Positions 24,390-35,854 of a DNA stretch of 64,000 bases are shown here, in pieces; position 1 is the first letter of the stretch, and the number at the start of each line of letters is the position of its first letter. The translations under genes and the position numbers were made by a program. The stretch spans positions 37,788,783 through 37,852,782 of the forward strand of contig OX359250.1 in NCBI GenBank assembly GCA_947179485.1, given 5' to 3'. The stretch is from Allacma fusca (taxonomy: Eukaryota; Arthropoda; Collembola; Symphypleona; Sminthuridae). A model generated the notes under the pieces. The model was not told the DNA's origin, ran no database searches, and saw only the letters and a program-made list of their open reading frames with translations.

Positions 24390-27300
24390 TCACTGAATTC
24401 GTTCACGGTTTCGCCTTAAAATTCCAACAGCTATTTTGAACATTTCCCAGTCTCCAAAATTCATTTCTAGAACTCCCCTCAGATCCCGCAGGTTACAGCA
24501 TTTGAGAACATTCCCACTGATCCCATTCTCTCTAATCTTATTTCGAAAAATGTCTTTGTTGAAACTAAAACCTTCCAAACCAAAAAATAGCTCCGCCACT
24601 TCATTCACACACAACTCCTCCAATTCTACTAACTCTAAATGTCTGAATGAAGTAATTGTCACACTTGGATTATCTTCCCATTCATTTTCAACGTTGCTCA
24701 CAACACCTCTACCACTTCCTCCTGGCTCCGAGAATGATGGTTCACTGAACTCCACCTCAGCCACTTTAGAAGTCATAAAAAAATTCTCGTCCGGTCGGAA
24801 CTTCTTGACAATTTCCTTCCGTAAATACGGGTCCAAGCTTATAGTATAAGGGAGGAACGTTAATAAGTTAAGGACTGTTAAAGATGTTTGGTGCTCCTCT
24901 AAGTACAAGCCCAAATTCTTCTCACATGTGTCCAGACTGACGTTCTTGTCCAAGTGATAGTCCGGAATCAATGGTTTTATTTTGTCGTAAATTGTTTTTA
25001 AACTCAGCTCCTCACGAATTCGCTTTTGGAACACGAGACAGTAGATGCAAATCCATGTAAGTCTGTAAGGCCAGAGTTCAGTGACGTTGACCCAGCAGCT
25101 GAGATCTTCCCAAGCGAAGTCAGCATCAAAAGCTTTCAGAAGTCTCCCAGTGATATGAATGATATTCATAATTCTTCGCAATGCTTTTGGGGTTAAATTT
25201 GAAAAGTAATCTTCACCTTCAAGTAGCATGTTCAAATTGTTGTCTTCATTCGTCAAAGGCACTTCTTTCCCTATTGTCGGATGAACTTGAGATCCTTCAG
25301 AAGGTGATGACAGTCCAGCAGCTTTGTCTTTCTGTTTTGAGGTAGTTGTGTCTGAAAGGATTCCGTCCGTCTTCTTCGCATTAGTCTCCCTTCCCTTCGA
25401 ACCCTTGTTATTGGGCTTGCCCTTCTTCATGTAAAAAGGAAGATTGACAATGTTTTTCATGTAGTCTTTAACATCGAAAACTCCTTCGGATCCAGAAGCC
25501 TTCATCTCCAGTTCCATGCCTTTCGATATAACATTTGGATCTATAGCGAGGAGAATTATAAAAGGGGCTTTATTATCCCCAAATAGTATATGAACAGCGT
25601 CGAGGACCTCCAAAACTTTTTCTTGTTCAGCAGTGTCCAAACCATCGACTATTATCACCATTCGGCTTTGCCGTTCCGTAAATGAGTCTAAACAGGCCAC
25701 CATTTGTATCATCAAATTAACTTCGGCTTTCATAGCAAACAGAAACACTTGATGGGAGGGGGCTCGAGCTTTACTAATCATTTTATCTAAATATTTTTCG
25801 TGCGGGATCAATACGGCCATTATTATCTTAAATATGCTCACGGCATTAGCAATGAAGAAACATCCGAGGAATACTGAGCTGAAGGACAAGGCCAACTTGA
25901 CATGAGTTGGGTCCAATCTTGTCAAGATTGGTTGGCTCCCATATGTATCCAAGTATAAAAGGACTACACTCCCTACCGTCGTGAGGATACATAAAGTGCA
26001 CAGGATGTAGTAAGGGATGCAGCACATCTTCCGCCATTTCCAGGTCGCGTGAGCATCCACTGGGTGGGGTGTGAATACCCGGAAGAGCCTTGTGGCAAAT
26101 ACCCCATAATCCGACTCTATACATGCATAAAGTGCACAGAGCATTTGTACTAAGGAATTCTCCTTGTCAGTTGAAACTGTGATTTTAGTATGTTCTGTGA
26201 AATAGAAATTGATAGGGTGGGTTTGATTGCTGTCATTCGACTGTCGACCCGCAGGACGGCAGAGGAGGACTTGTAAGATTAACTTCAAAGAATCAACAGT
26301 TCCTCCGACGAAATGACTTAGTTTTTGAGCACACGCATCTGGACGTGTAGCATGTTGAGCATAGAACCATATCACAAAAAGAATCGTCAGGATAAACAAT
26401 AAACATATGCCACCAGCATATCCACCCCAGGTGTAAGAGTAGGTTGCTAGCCCGGCGATGGTTGCCACTAGTGCTCCGACACAAGTGACTAAAGCAAGTA
26501 ATAATGGGCTCCATGAAAATAAAGGATTTCGCCAAGTGTGGGAAAAGCAGGCCAATTCTTGTTTCAGTTTCAGTAATAAAAATGACTTGCCGGAGCCCCA
26601 TTTGGAAAATAAACCCACTGTCAGAGGCATTTGAAGGGTAGGATCGGATAGCATATTGGCAAGAGTGCTGCAGTATGCATTATATCCCATGTTCTCGAAA
26701 TCCTCTTGAGAATTTGTCCCGTGACTGCCAAACAGTTGGGTGATGACCGGTTTGGCCGATGTCCGATCTATGCCGTAAGGGGTTTCGCCTACGGCGTTGG
26801 CACGGTACAAGAGTTGACTGTTGATTGGATTTCGAAGTAGTAGTTCGACAATGTCATTGGATCTGGCTCGCATGGCAATGTGCAGGCTGTTATCACCACT
26901 CTTGTCACTCGTGCTTACTTTTGCTTTCCTATCGAGTAGGAGCGAGATGATTTCTGGGCAGCGGTTCCGGACGGCTTTCATTAAAGCAGTGTCGCCATCT
27001 TTAGTCTGCGCCTCGAGGTTTGGGTTTGCAGCTAAAAGAATCGGGATGACATTCATCTGGAACTTTTCAATGGCACAGTACAGAGCTGTTTTGCTATCCC
27101 GGCCTTGAATATTGACATCGGCGTGGTTGTCTAAGAGGAGTTGTATGACGTTCCGTTGACCTGCTTTTGTAGCATGGAGTAAGTTGGAGTTTCCGAAGCG
27201 ATCAACGGCATTTATTGCCGCACCTGCATTGACTAATTCGGAGGCGATTTCGTGGCTACCAGCCTTGCAGGCGTAGGTTAGGGCGGAGCATCCATCTTTG

Positions 27301-28037
27301 TCTTGAGCGTCTAAATTTGGCTTTTGTTCCAAAAGTGCTTTGACAACATCGCGATGATTCCCTTCGGTTGCAACTATGAGCGCCCTCCAGGAATTCATTC
27401 CCACCGCATCGACATCAGCCTTGGCGGCAAGAAGGGTTTTTACTACTTGCAAGTTACCTTTACGCGCCGCCCAAATCAGAGGCGTGGTACCATACCTGTC
27501 ATGTGCATTGACATCTGCATTGGCTTTAATCAAGTCTTTGACAATGTCCAGATGATTACGTCCGGCCGCCCAGCCTAGGCAAGAAACATTGTAGTAACCT
27601 GCAGCGTTCACGTTTGCGCCTTTGTCGATTAGTATACGAGCAGTCTCTCTCCGACCCTTGTAGCAAGCCCATATCAATGGCGTCCATCCCCCGTCATCTT
27701 TATGAGTTATGTCAGCGCCGTGGTTGATCAGATACTGCACAATGGTATGGTGACCTTCCTTGGCTGCATAATGCAGCGGAGTCCAACTGTCTGAATCTTC
27801 TGCGTTTACTTCGGCGCCTTTGTCCAGCAGAATCCGAACAACGTTTAATTTACCTCGGTGACATGTTGTCATGAGAGCCGTTGCTCCCGACTCGTCTCGA
27901 TCGTCCACTCCAACTTGACCGGATTCGATGAGCAGACGAACACCTATTAAGTTATCTTCGTTTATGTTGGCCATAATCGAATTGTAACCATACGCGAAGG
28001 AGTCCATCGTCGCGGGAGAGGTAGTTACCAGATGCAT
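24390..28037 (-). CDS. Kidins220: Kidins220/ARMS-like ankyrin-KAP P-loop NTPase, no coding introns
   Basis: A single open frame of 1215 codons. About 12 ankyrin repeats fill residues 25-440. A KAP-type P-loop NTPase domain follows, with Walker A at about 478 (GLFSKWGSGKSFLL) and Walker B at about 789 (RMVIIVDGLD). Two pairs of hydrophobic spans (about 505-552 and 675-742) interrupt the NTPase, as in Kidins220, where the KAP domain is membrane-anchored. A low-complexity Lys/Ser stretch is near residues 870-920, and a SAM-like segment ends the protein (about 1126-1205, NGISGNVLKCCNLRDL, FGDWEMF). Kidins220/ARMS is a membrane scaffold for neurotrophin/ephrin-type receptor signalling. The mammalian protein is about 1770 residues, so the long C-terminal tail with its PDZ ligand is missing here. 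Absence of introns over 3.6 kb contrasts with the intron-rich neighbours and could mean a retrocopy. The frame is intact, so it is probably expressed. Confidence 0.9.
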   Translation of the reverse strand: MHLVTTSPATMDSFAYGYNSIMANINEDNLIGVRLLIESGQVGVDDRDESGATALMTTCHRGKLNVVRILLDKGAEVNAEDSDSWTPLHYAAKEGHHTIVQYLINHGADITHKDDGGWTPLIWACYKGRRETARILIDKGANVNAAGYYNVSCLGWAAGRNHLDIVKDLIKANADVNAHDRYGTTPLIWAARKGNLQVVKTLLAAKADVDAVGMNSWRALIVATEGNHRDVVKALLEQKPNLDAQDKDGCSALTYACKAGSHEIASELVNAGAAINAVDRFGNSNLLHATKAGQRNVIQLLLDNHADVNIQGRDSKTALYCAIEKFQMNVIPILLAANPNLEAQTKDGDTALMKAVRNRCPEIISLLLDRKAKVSTSDKSGDNSLHIAMRARSNDIVELLLRNPINSQLLYRANAVGETPYGIDRTSAKPVITQLFGSHGTNSQEDFENMGYNAYCSTLANMLSDPTLQMPLTVGLFSKWGSGKSFLLLKLKQELACFSHTWRNPLFSWSPLLLALVTCVGALVATIAGLATYSYTWGGYAGGICLLFILTILFVIWFYAQHATRPDACAQKLSHFVGGTVDSLKLILQVLLCRPAGRQSNDSNQTHPINFYFTEHTKITVSTDKENSLVQMLCALYACIESDYGVFATRLFRVFTPHPVDAHATWKWRKMCCIPYYILCTLCILTTVGSVVLLYLDTYGSQPILTRLDPTHVKLALSFSSVFLGCFFIANAVSIFKIIMAVLIPHEKYLDKMISKARAPSHQVFLFAMKAEVNLMIQMVACLDSFTERQSRMVIIVDGLDTAEQEKVLEVLDAVHILFGDNKAPFIILLAIDPNVISKGMELEMKASGSEGVFDVKDYMKNIVNLPFYMKKGKPNNKGSKGRETNAKKTDGILSDTTTSKQKDKAAGLSSPSEGSQVHPTIGKEVPLTNEDNNLNMLLEGEDYFSNLTPKALRRIMNIIHITGRLLKAFDADFAWEDLSCWVNVTELWPYRLTWICIYCLVFQKRIREELSLKTIYDKIKPLIPDYHLDKNVSLDTCEKNLGLYLEEHQTSLTVLNLLTFLPYTISLDPYLRKEIVKKFRPDENFFMTSKVAEVEFSEPSFSEPGGSGRGVVSNVENEWEDNPSVTITSFRHLELVELEELCVNEVAELFFGLEGFSFNKDIFRNKIRENGISGNVLKCCNLRDLRGVLEMNFGDWEMFKIAVGILRRNRERIQ

Positions 28038-30270
28038 GATTGATAAGATTGATTTTTCTGACCACTTACTTTATATTACTTCAAAAACAGCCTGATTCAG
28101 TAAATTCTTGTTTCAAGTTTTGAGGCGAGCACAATATTAACCGTTGTTTTTAATTGCGTCTGGTCTTCGACTTCAGTGTTCTTACTCTTACAAGTAGCAA
28201 CGCAATGACAACGTAAGAGGTACTGGTGGTCTGCAAAGTGAAAGTTTCACTAACAATCTTTCCAGTGTCGTTAATCTCAACTATAGGTGCTCTTAAATAA
28301 ATAAACGGGATTTTTCGTTCTGACCTCCGAATGGTTTCGTAAAGAACTTCCAGTGTTTCTGTTTTGATGGCTAGCTATCTGTATCGGGGGCTGAAGCCCA
28401 GGAAAAATATTTCCCCCAATGTCATGCGGACACATTCGCCAATGTCTGATATCCTCGGATCACGGAGTAGTATTTTGTACTTATGCGGTGTCACTAGTTC
28501 AAACGATTTGTACGAGACAGTGGTCACTTCACACATGATGTCCAATAGGCATATTTTAGCACATAACTCTAGCACTCATCGTCACTTTTTGCTAGTCACC
28601 CATCCTTTATATGCCGGCATTCTGCCTTCAAACAATAACTTTACTTCCTACACCAAACAGTTATACATCGATGAACATCGGAATTTCCGAATTGGAAAGT
28701 CATTTGAAATCTTTAGTTGCAACACATTTTGGTCCACTTCAACAAAGAAAGGTATTAGCCAAAGTTAACCGTCTCCTCCATTTTGAATATGTGAAAGTTC
28801 GGGTAATGGGTTAATTCTGTGCGTCTGTGTAATTTATAGCAATCTGGGAGAATTTAGTCTCGGAAACCTGGAGTTTCGTATTTAAATATGAGAGGTCAAA
28901 TATCACCTCCGTAATATCAATGTCCCTTATTGCAAAGAGATACGCTTGCGTATTACTACTTACTACACTTTACGTATCTACTCGCGTTTGATGAACGCGA
29001 GTAGATACATTAAGTGTACGTCAATACAATGCCACTAGCGCTCAATGTCATGTTAATTTTAAATCTTTACCAGCATTGAAGGCATCCGCCAAAGTGAAGT
29101 TAGGAAAATTCATCTGACAATTTTCAAATCATAGTTCCACTAAACTTGATATTGATTATTACCTAATCCGGATTATCTCAAAGCTATGCAGGTCGGCCAT
29201 TTTCGCGTTTAGGTCGGATACAAGCCGTTGCATTGACAACATCAAAATATTGTTTACGGTCAGTAAATGTTCTTTGTTTTTTCCATGTGATGTTTTTAAT
29301 CAACATTTTTTCTTTTCCATCTAAATTTAACATTAAATAAATGAGACCTTTTCAGAATTCTTGTTTATTATGAGTACAATACATCTGATATTTATGTATA
29401 CGTTGCATAAAATGATATCCCGTGGTGTAACAGTTCAACAATGGCAGGGGTGTGGGTGTGGTGGTAATTTTGCAATTTGCTTTAAAATATGTTTTCTTAC
29501 AAACCCCGGTAACCAAAATTAGACTCGATATCAGTTAATTTTTTATTGTGGTGCTTAAATTTTTCCACAAAATTTTGAATGCTATGTTGTAGTAAAAGAG
29601 TGAGTACAGGATAATTGAGACAAAAGCACGAAGGGTAACTATAAAGGTCTGTTTACTTAAGTTATGTGCCAATTTATGTTGCTGTGCTGTTATTTTTGAT
29701 TTTAAATGATTCTGCTATTTCCATTATAGCTGGACAACTTTATAGACAACCTTAAAATTGAACCCGATAAATAACAGTTCATTTTTAAAGGTAGGTCGAA
29801 TAAGCAAATATGGTTTTTAAAATAGCCCCGGCATTGCTTCACTTTTATAGCCACACTGAATGACTGGCAATGACAATACTTAAATTTTTTTTTCGAAGGT
29901 TAAGCAGATACCATACATTCGTTGGTTATAAGAGCAGTTTACACCTCTAAACTACAAACAACCGTAATACCGAAATATATGAAATAGCCGAAATTTTGCC
30001 GATTTAAATCCAAAATAACCAACCCAATTGGTTTTCTGGAACGAAAACTACACTAAAATAAACCTTGAATTAATTCATTTCATTAACAGAGATTTTCAAA
30101 TGATGTATTCCTGTGTTTCGCTGTTGTAAATAAATTCATTTTCTATATGCATTCATAGCATAGTGGGTGACAAAACAATATCGCTTTCACAGGGTACTGG
30201 TTTCTTCGTGAGTCGTATATTTTACAAAGCGATAGAGGCAATAATATTTGAGCAGGTGTTCGGCATGCAG
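28038..30270. other. Upstream region of the Kidins220-like gene and spacer
   Basis: It contains the Kidins220-like promoter/5' UTR. Overlapping open frames on both strands at 28150-28768 are of uncertain meaning, and there is a perfect hairpin at 28974-29008. The rest is AT-rich and featureless. Confidence 0.4.
28974..29008. repeat. Perfect 15-bp inverted repeat (hairpin) with 5-nt loop
   Basis: GTATCTACTCGCGTT at 28974-28988 pairs exactly with 28994-29008, around the loop TGATG. The flanks ACACTTTA and TTAAGTGT extend the pairing with one mismatch and a small asymmetric bulge. Function unknown. Confidence 0.85.
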
Positions 30271-30482
30271 CAGGGCCCTATTTCATAAACTTTACAATCC
30301 TACATCCGACAATCGCTAGTAAAAAGTGACTTTTAAATTGTCACTCCAAATCTGGTTTCATACATACCTCTTATATGAAACATCTGTGTTTGTATTTTTT
30401 TAAGCACATTATTGTTTTACATTTGTAAGTACTTGTAAAAGTGTCACCGATGAGGTGTAATGTTTTTTGAAATAGGGTCCTG
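30271..30482. mobile_element. 212-bp MITE with CAGGGCCCTATTTCA-type ends
   Basis: The left end reads CAGGGCCCTATTTCATAAAC and the inverted right end reads CAGGACCCTATTTCAAAAAA. Over about 26 bp they differ by a few substitutions and one indel. CAGG termini and the small size fit a non-autonomous hAT-like element. I could not identify an 8-bp duplication, so this assignment is tentative. Confidence 0.65.
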
Positions 30483-30489
30483 GTGTGTG

Positions 30490-30780
30490 TATGACTACGT
30501 TTGTACAAGTTTGGCCACAATGATTTGCCCCACTATGAGATTGAGTCATAAAATATTTGATTCCCCCTGTTTGAGGGGCCGTAATTTCACATTTCCTAAA
30601 ATGCACTTCATTACCCAGGTGCAGTATTTGAGGTGAGGTTATTTGAGGTGATTGAAGTTAGAAAAACTTTTAGAATTCCAATAAAAAATATTTCCAAACA
30701 AATTTTTTCAGGAAATGTTTTGACCCTCGTTTTGTATCAAATTCAAAGGGATTTCCAGCTAGATAGGTCTCCACAACGAA
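30490..30780. repeat. Dispersed repeat, copy 1
   Basis: It shares diverged blocks with 49970-50260: CATAAAATATTTGATTCCCC, then CTAAAAT...GCTTCATTA-type sequence, then AAATGTTTTGACCCT followed by a TTTCCAG block, in the same order and spacing. No open frame survives. Probably an old interspersed repeat. Confidence 0.6.
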
Positions 30781-33137
30781 AATTACGGACATAAGCCGAA
30801 AAATAATTCGGTAAGGAAAAATCCAGCCTCACTATAAGCGGCGTAAAAGAGTCGGAGGAAGGAAGTTCTTACTCTTACATTCCCACTATTTTTTTCTATT
30901 TTCTATTTCCTCTTTTATCATGGAAGTTCTACTTATCTGATGTCAACAATTTCTATCTTTCAAAAAAAAATCAGTTAAAGGAAAGGTATCCATTTCTAGC
31001 TCTATCCATTGTAGCCCATTACCCAGTAGTACATACATACCAGTACATACCCCCAATAATAATAAATATGCTCATACCATGCAAAACTAAAATATATTTC
31101 GGATGCGAGCAAATTCTGTTCTAAGGTCATCTCTCATAACAGGACCACACTGTATTATCCTTCTAAATATCCTAAAAAATCGATTACCACATATTTACCC
31201 CCCCCCCCCAAAAAAAAAACTTCAAGTGCCTGTCAACCCTATTAAAAATTGCTAGCCTTGTCTTGTGAAGACTCAGTCTTCGGGGCTCCTCATCAGCGGC
31301 CTCGCAACGTTCCAAATCCGTGTGAACCCTACTGTTTTGGAAGTGAGCGTGGCATTTGGGAACATGGGAACCGTGCCGATCTACCAAAGCATAATTACAC
31401 CTTTACATCAAAAACGGACGGAGTCTTGTAATTATGTACGCACATGTAAGAAATTACACAAGGACTTCCACAGCCCGGAGGTCCCTATATAGTCCATTCC
31501 ATACCTACCCCACTCTATAAGTATTAAATTCAGAGCATACACATATTTTACTATCACCGTCATTCAAAAATAACGCCTTTGCCCATTGCCAATTGCCTCC
31601 CACAAAATAAAAATTTTCGTGTGGAACTATCATCATATTTGAACGAGCCCAACTGAGTCTGTCCTCTCCGGGCCATATACATATAATAACACATAACTAT
31701 AGTCCCCTTATTAACCATAGTGCAACACCTACTACAGGCACAGGCTGCAGGTTCCGAGGACGTGTGGCTCGTCCCTCATACTGAAAAACCAATGAGGCCG
31801 GTTACGACTGTACGAGTGGTTTCGCCGAACTCACTCCGCAGCGTATGTAACTACCTGGAACGGAGCGGCTACGACCACTGCAACGAAAGGGTAGGCATCC
31901 CTACGCTTGCTTGTCAATGGCCCCTATTACATTATTACATGGAGGAGGTACATATATGCAGTGCACCGTGTGAGTACACGGATGGTGAAGAGGTAGGAGA
32001 AACGTTTGGGAAGGAGAGCCCAATGAGAAGGACTGGGAGACTAACTGCGCAAAATGTTGCTGTCAAGGATACCTTTTGGAGACCCCGAAGAGTCGAGTAG
32101 AGCTCAGCTGAGTGAATAAACAGCGTGAGTTTCAAAATTCCTATGTTTTAGGATAGGAGGTTGGTTTCGGGACGCAAGACTCTCATTCTCGTCAGTTGAG
32201 ATGTAATGTTTATTGTGAGAAGAGCTGGCCTCACCTTGCTCATGAAATAATTGCGATTTTTCCGTTTTAACTCAGTTACCTGCATGAACCACTGCCAAGA
32301 AAAAGGTCTGGTCACTGACCCATGACACTGGACTAAGTCATGAATGTAGAACTGGACGTACTCAATTGCCGTTCTCCTTCGGAAAGTGCCGTGAATCCAC
32401 GACGTGGCAAAATTACTTCAAGGTATGTCACAAATCCCTTATCAACCTTTCCTTCTGCCTATAAATCCATACATATGTATAGTTTCTCCCTCGTACTGCT
32501 CTTCTCCGAAGTTTGAGGAATGGTCCTTCGTTTTGGGATTAATGTTTACGTGTGAAGGAGTCTTCTGGTGTAGGGATATATTTTTTCCGGATGACAACCG
32601 TCTTAAAGTGTAGTGGAGTGGATTATTGGAGGGTTGAAAGCTGTAAAATTATTAGGATCGTGAGGGTAATTAATTATTGTGGACAGTATATAAATAAAAA
32701 CAGTACGAAAGCTTACTACATGAATTAGAATGTCAACAGGGGGATTTGAATGGGAACAGTAACAGAAATGACAAGCAAAATTAGTAGGACCGGAAGTTAA
32801 AAGTGAAACAATGGGAAGTAGAAATAAGTGGAGTTAGTGCTTTACACAGTAGTATGGGATTAAATGATCATAAGCTGTTGTAGTGGATGGAGTGTTGGGA
32901 TGTAGGTAAGTGGTTAAGAAATTGAAGAATGTTTGGAGGTAATTGTATGGCTTGTGGATCAAAATTCGAAAACGAGCATGGGAGCCATTAGTGATGAATT
33001 GGGGGATTGACGTACGTTTCCTTTTGAAGAGAGATGATTTGAAGGTGTATTGTGTGGGTCCGTTTGGGATGAGTATTTCAGGTTTTTTGATGTGTGTGTT
33101 TGTGGGATTTTGTAGTTCCTGCAAAAAAAGTTTGGAG
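30781..33137. other. Spacer upstream of the tandem-MIF4G gene
   Basis: A C10/A9 homopolymer run lies at about 31200-31220. A 126-codon frame at 31720-32100 sits in locally GC-richer DNA and is not recognisable. A good acceptor just before 33114 suggests that a 5' UTR intron of the MIF4G gene ends there. Nothing else is supportable. Confidence 0.4.
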
Positions 33138-35854
33138 ATGTCTAGTCTGGAAACTGAAGAAACAGCGAAGTTCAATTCACTCGATATGCGACCACACAAG
33201 TTTCCTGCGAAGAATGAGCGCGATGTTTTATTACGCAAGGTGAGTTATTTTTGGGAGATAATTATTTAGAGGTGCTTTTGGTTAAAAGGGATGGATTGAG
33301 TATGTCATGGGGGGATTTGTGAATTGGGTTGAGGAATAGGGATTAATTGAGGGGATTTTACCTTAGGTGAGGTCGGTTCTCAACAAAATCAGCTCTGTCA
33401 ACTTTCATCGACTTCGGAAACGGTGGTTGAATTTGATACCTTCAAGTGTGGAACAAATAACTGAGGTCTTGCAATTGGTGGTTGCAAAGGCTTTGGATGA
33501 TCCACAGTACATGAATATTTACGCTCGACTCATGGGATACGTAGTGAATCGAAGGGCTCCTAATTCGGGCTCTAAAATTCGTTCTATTCTTCATTCACAG
33601 GTTCATCAGGAGCTCCAAGTACGTTTATTATATTATATTTGATTGTTCATAGATTTAAGCAGAGTTATACTAAGAATTTAGTGTCATGGAATTATTATAA
33701 GTGGAGTGGCGAGAGTCACTTGTGGATGTATTGAATATCGAGAAATGCTTGTTGATGTGTTTTGCTCGCTGAAAACGTTTAGGGTGTTAAAAAATGCTGC
33801 TGCTGGAATATAACGATATTAATTTGTTTTGGTTTCATATTCATAGAAAATATGCACAGATAAAGAGATCGCCAAGTTCTCTCAGTCTATGGAACAAGAA
33901 TGGATCGCACGCCGAAAAAACGTTACGCTTCACCGGTTCATTGCTGAGTTGTACGTTGAAAATGCGTGTTCTTCCAGATACCTCACGGAAAGGGTTGAGG
34001 AGATCGTAACTGGCTACAATCATCCTGAGAATGCGGATGAATCACTGGAATGTCTCTGTGTGGTTCTCACCTTCGCTGGTCAGAAACTAGAAGAGACTCG
34101 TAAAGAGTGGATGGATGAGCTTGTCAGTAGCAAGCTGAATTTGAAGGAATCTGAAAAGCACGCGGTAAACATAACGTGAAGCTTAAGAGGAAAAGAGAAA
34201 ATGAAATTACATGCCTTATAGGAATCTGATATTTTTTTATTAATCATACACAGATTTCTAAGAGAATTCAATTTATGGTTCTGGATTTGCTTGAAATGCG
34301 TTCAAATTCATGGGCTCCACATAACAAGTGGTGGGCGCCATCTGTGAAGATTCAAAATGATGGTAGCGGTAAGGAAACGTTTAGCTCGGCCACCTCAATG
34401 GATGGTGAAGAGAAGTCGTCTTTAAAGACTGCAGAAAATTTGTACCTGGATTCTACGGTGATGGTAACGGCTGGGATTGCCACTGCAAGTCGTCAAAGAA
34501 GCAGCGGCAAAAAGTTTGGCGGTTACAGAAGTGCTCGGCCTGAAAAAACCAAGACTTTGCAAGCTATTTTAAACAAAGTTACAGCAAGCACTTTGACTCA
34601 GATGGCAGAATATATGCGTGGCGTGTTGTCCAGTGACCCTGGCATTTTGGTGACCTCAATTTCTACAATACTACGCAAAGCCATATCCGAACCGTCATAT
34701 GTGCAAGTTTATGTAAAGCTGATTTCCGTCGCTGGGGATCTTTATCCTGACTTAGAAAAGACAGTAAGCGCAGAGGTGATTCGTGCAGTTGAGGTACTAA
34801 GAATAATACGACTATTTTTGAATTGTCAGCATTTGCACGTTATTAGTGCTATCTTTAGTTGTTATTGTTTTAAGGGGCATATTCTTTTGATTCTGTTTAG
34901 GAAGATACAAAGTCTCTCGGTGGTATTCGACTTCTAGCGGAACTTTTTAATGCTGACATCGTCGCATGTGAAGACGTACAAAAAATGATTCAGGTTTTGC
35001 TCGTTATCCCTGGAGATGCACATTTGGAGTCACTTTGTAATCTTATTTTCCTCACTGGGAAAAAACTCGAAGCAGAGCTAAAAGACGTGGACAGTGGCGC
35101 GAATTTCTTGGATCCAGTTCTGGATAAAATGTTAGAGAGAGCTAATCGGTGTTTTTATAACAGGCTGAAGTGTTTTATTCTTGATATTTTTGATCTACGC
35201 AAGAATGAATGGGTTCCTTTGCGACCTTTGAATTACATTCATCCTTGCATGGTGGATCCGCTCAAGAAACCTTACGACATTGGAAGTATCATTCGGATTA
35301 TTGCTAAACACGGACTGGTAAATTTTTCACAGTTTTGTGTGTTTGCATCTTGGAATATTTTTTAGTTATTAGAACTATTAGAATAAACGAAAAATAGCGA
35401 ATTCGTTTACATGATTTATTTTGAAAATACAGACGAACGCCAACGTTGTACGAGCAAGCTTATGTTCAAGAAGCATTGCTGAAAAATTCGTGTTCGAGGG
35501 ACTAGATTGGGCTATCCAAGATGGTGGAGAGGAGGCATCGAAGTTAATTACGTGTTGTTTGAAAATTGTTATGAAAGAGAAATGCCTCGCTGATGTTCGA
35601 CCTCGCCTTCAGCTTATTGTGGGGAAACTTGTTCATCACATGGCCCTGTTGAAGGGCAAGAATAAAAACTCGGATACTTGGCTTGCGTTTGGTAGAATTA
35701 TGGGTAAGGTGTTCAGAAATCATTAAAGTTTGTGTTTGTGCGTAGGGTTAGTGTTGTTTCCTATGTGTTGTAATAATTCTTTTTGAACTGTGAATATTTT
35801 AGTTGAGTGTTAATTTTTCTTGATACAATTTCAGATGAACTGTATTCCCAGTGA
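33138..35854 (+). CDS. Protein with two tandem eIF4G-type MIF4G domains
   Basis: Seven exons: 33138-33239, 33367-33618, 33847-34164, 34254-34793, 34901-35317, 35433-35703 and 35835-35854, giving 639 residues. The first MIF4G domain spans about residues 30-240: RKVRSVLNKIS, then NVTLHRFIAELYV, ESLECLCVVLTFAG and IQFMVLDLLEMRSNSW. A second MIF4G domain follows (about 315-510): LQAILNKVTASTL, IRLLAELFNADI, HLESLCNLIFLTGKKLE and LKCFILDIFDLRKNEWVP. Both match the eIF4G middle domain, which binds the eIF4A helicase. The remaining helical C-terminus (about 515-639) is unassigned. Ordinary eIF4G has one MIF4G followed by MA3 and W2, so this is not canonical eIF4G; UPF2 and CBP80 have several MIF4Gs but look different. 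The role is presumably translational control or mRNA binding (inference). The last 20-nt exon is chosen by phase; without it the frame stops at 35726. Confidence 0.8.

Noticed and set aside
31720-32100. 126-codon plus-strand frame
   Set aside because: It lies in locally GC-richer DNA where long frames are less surprising. No domain, conservation or splice partner could be recognised.
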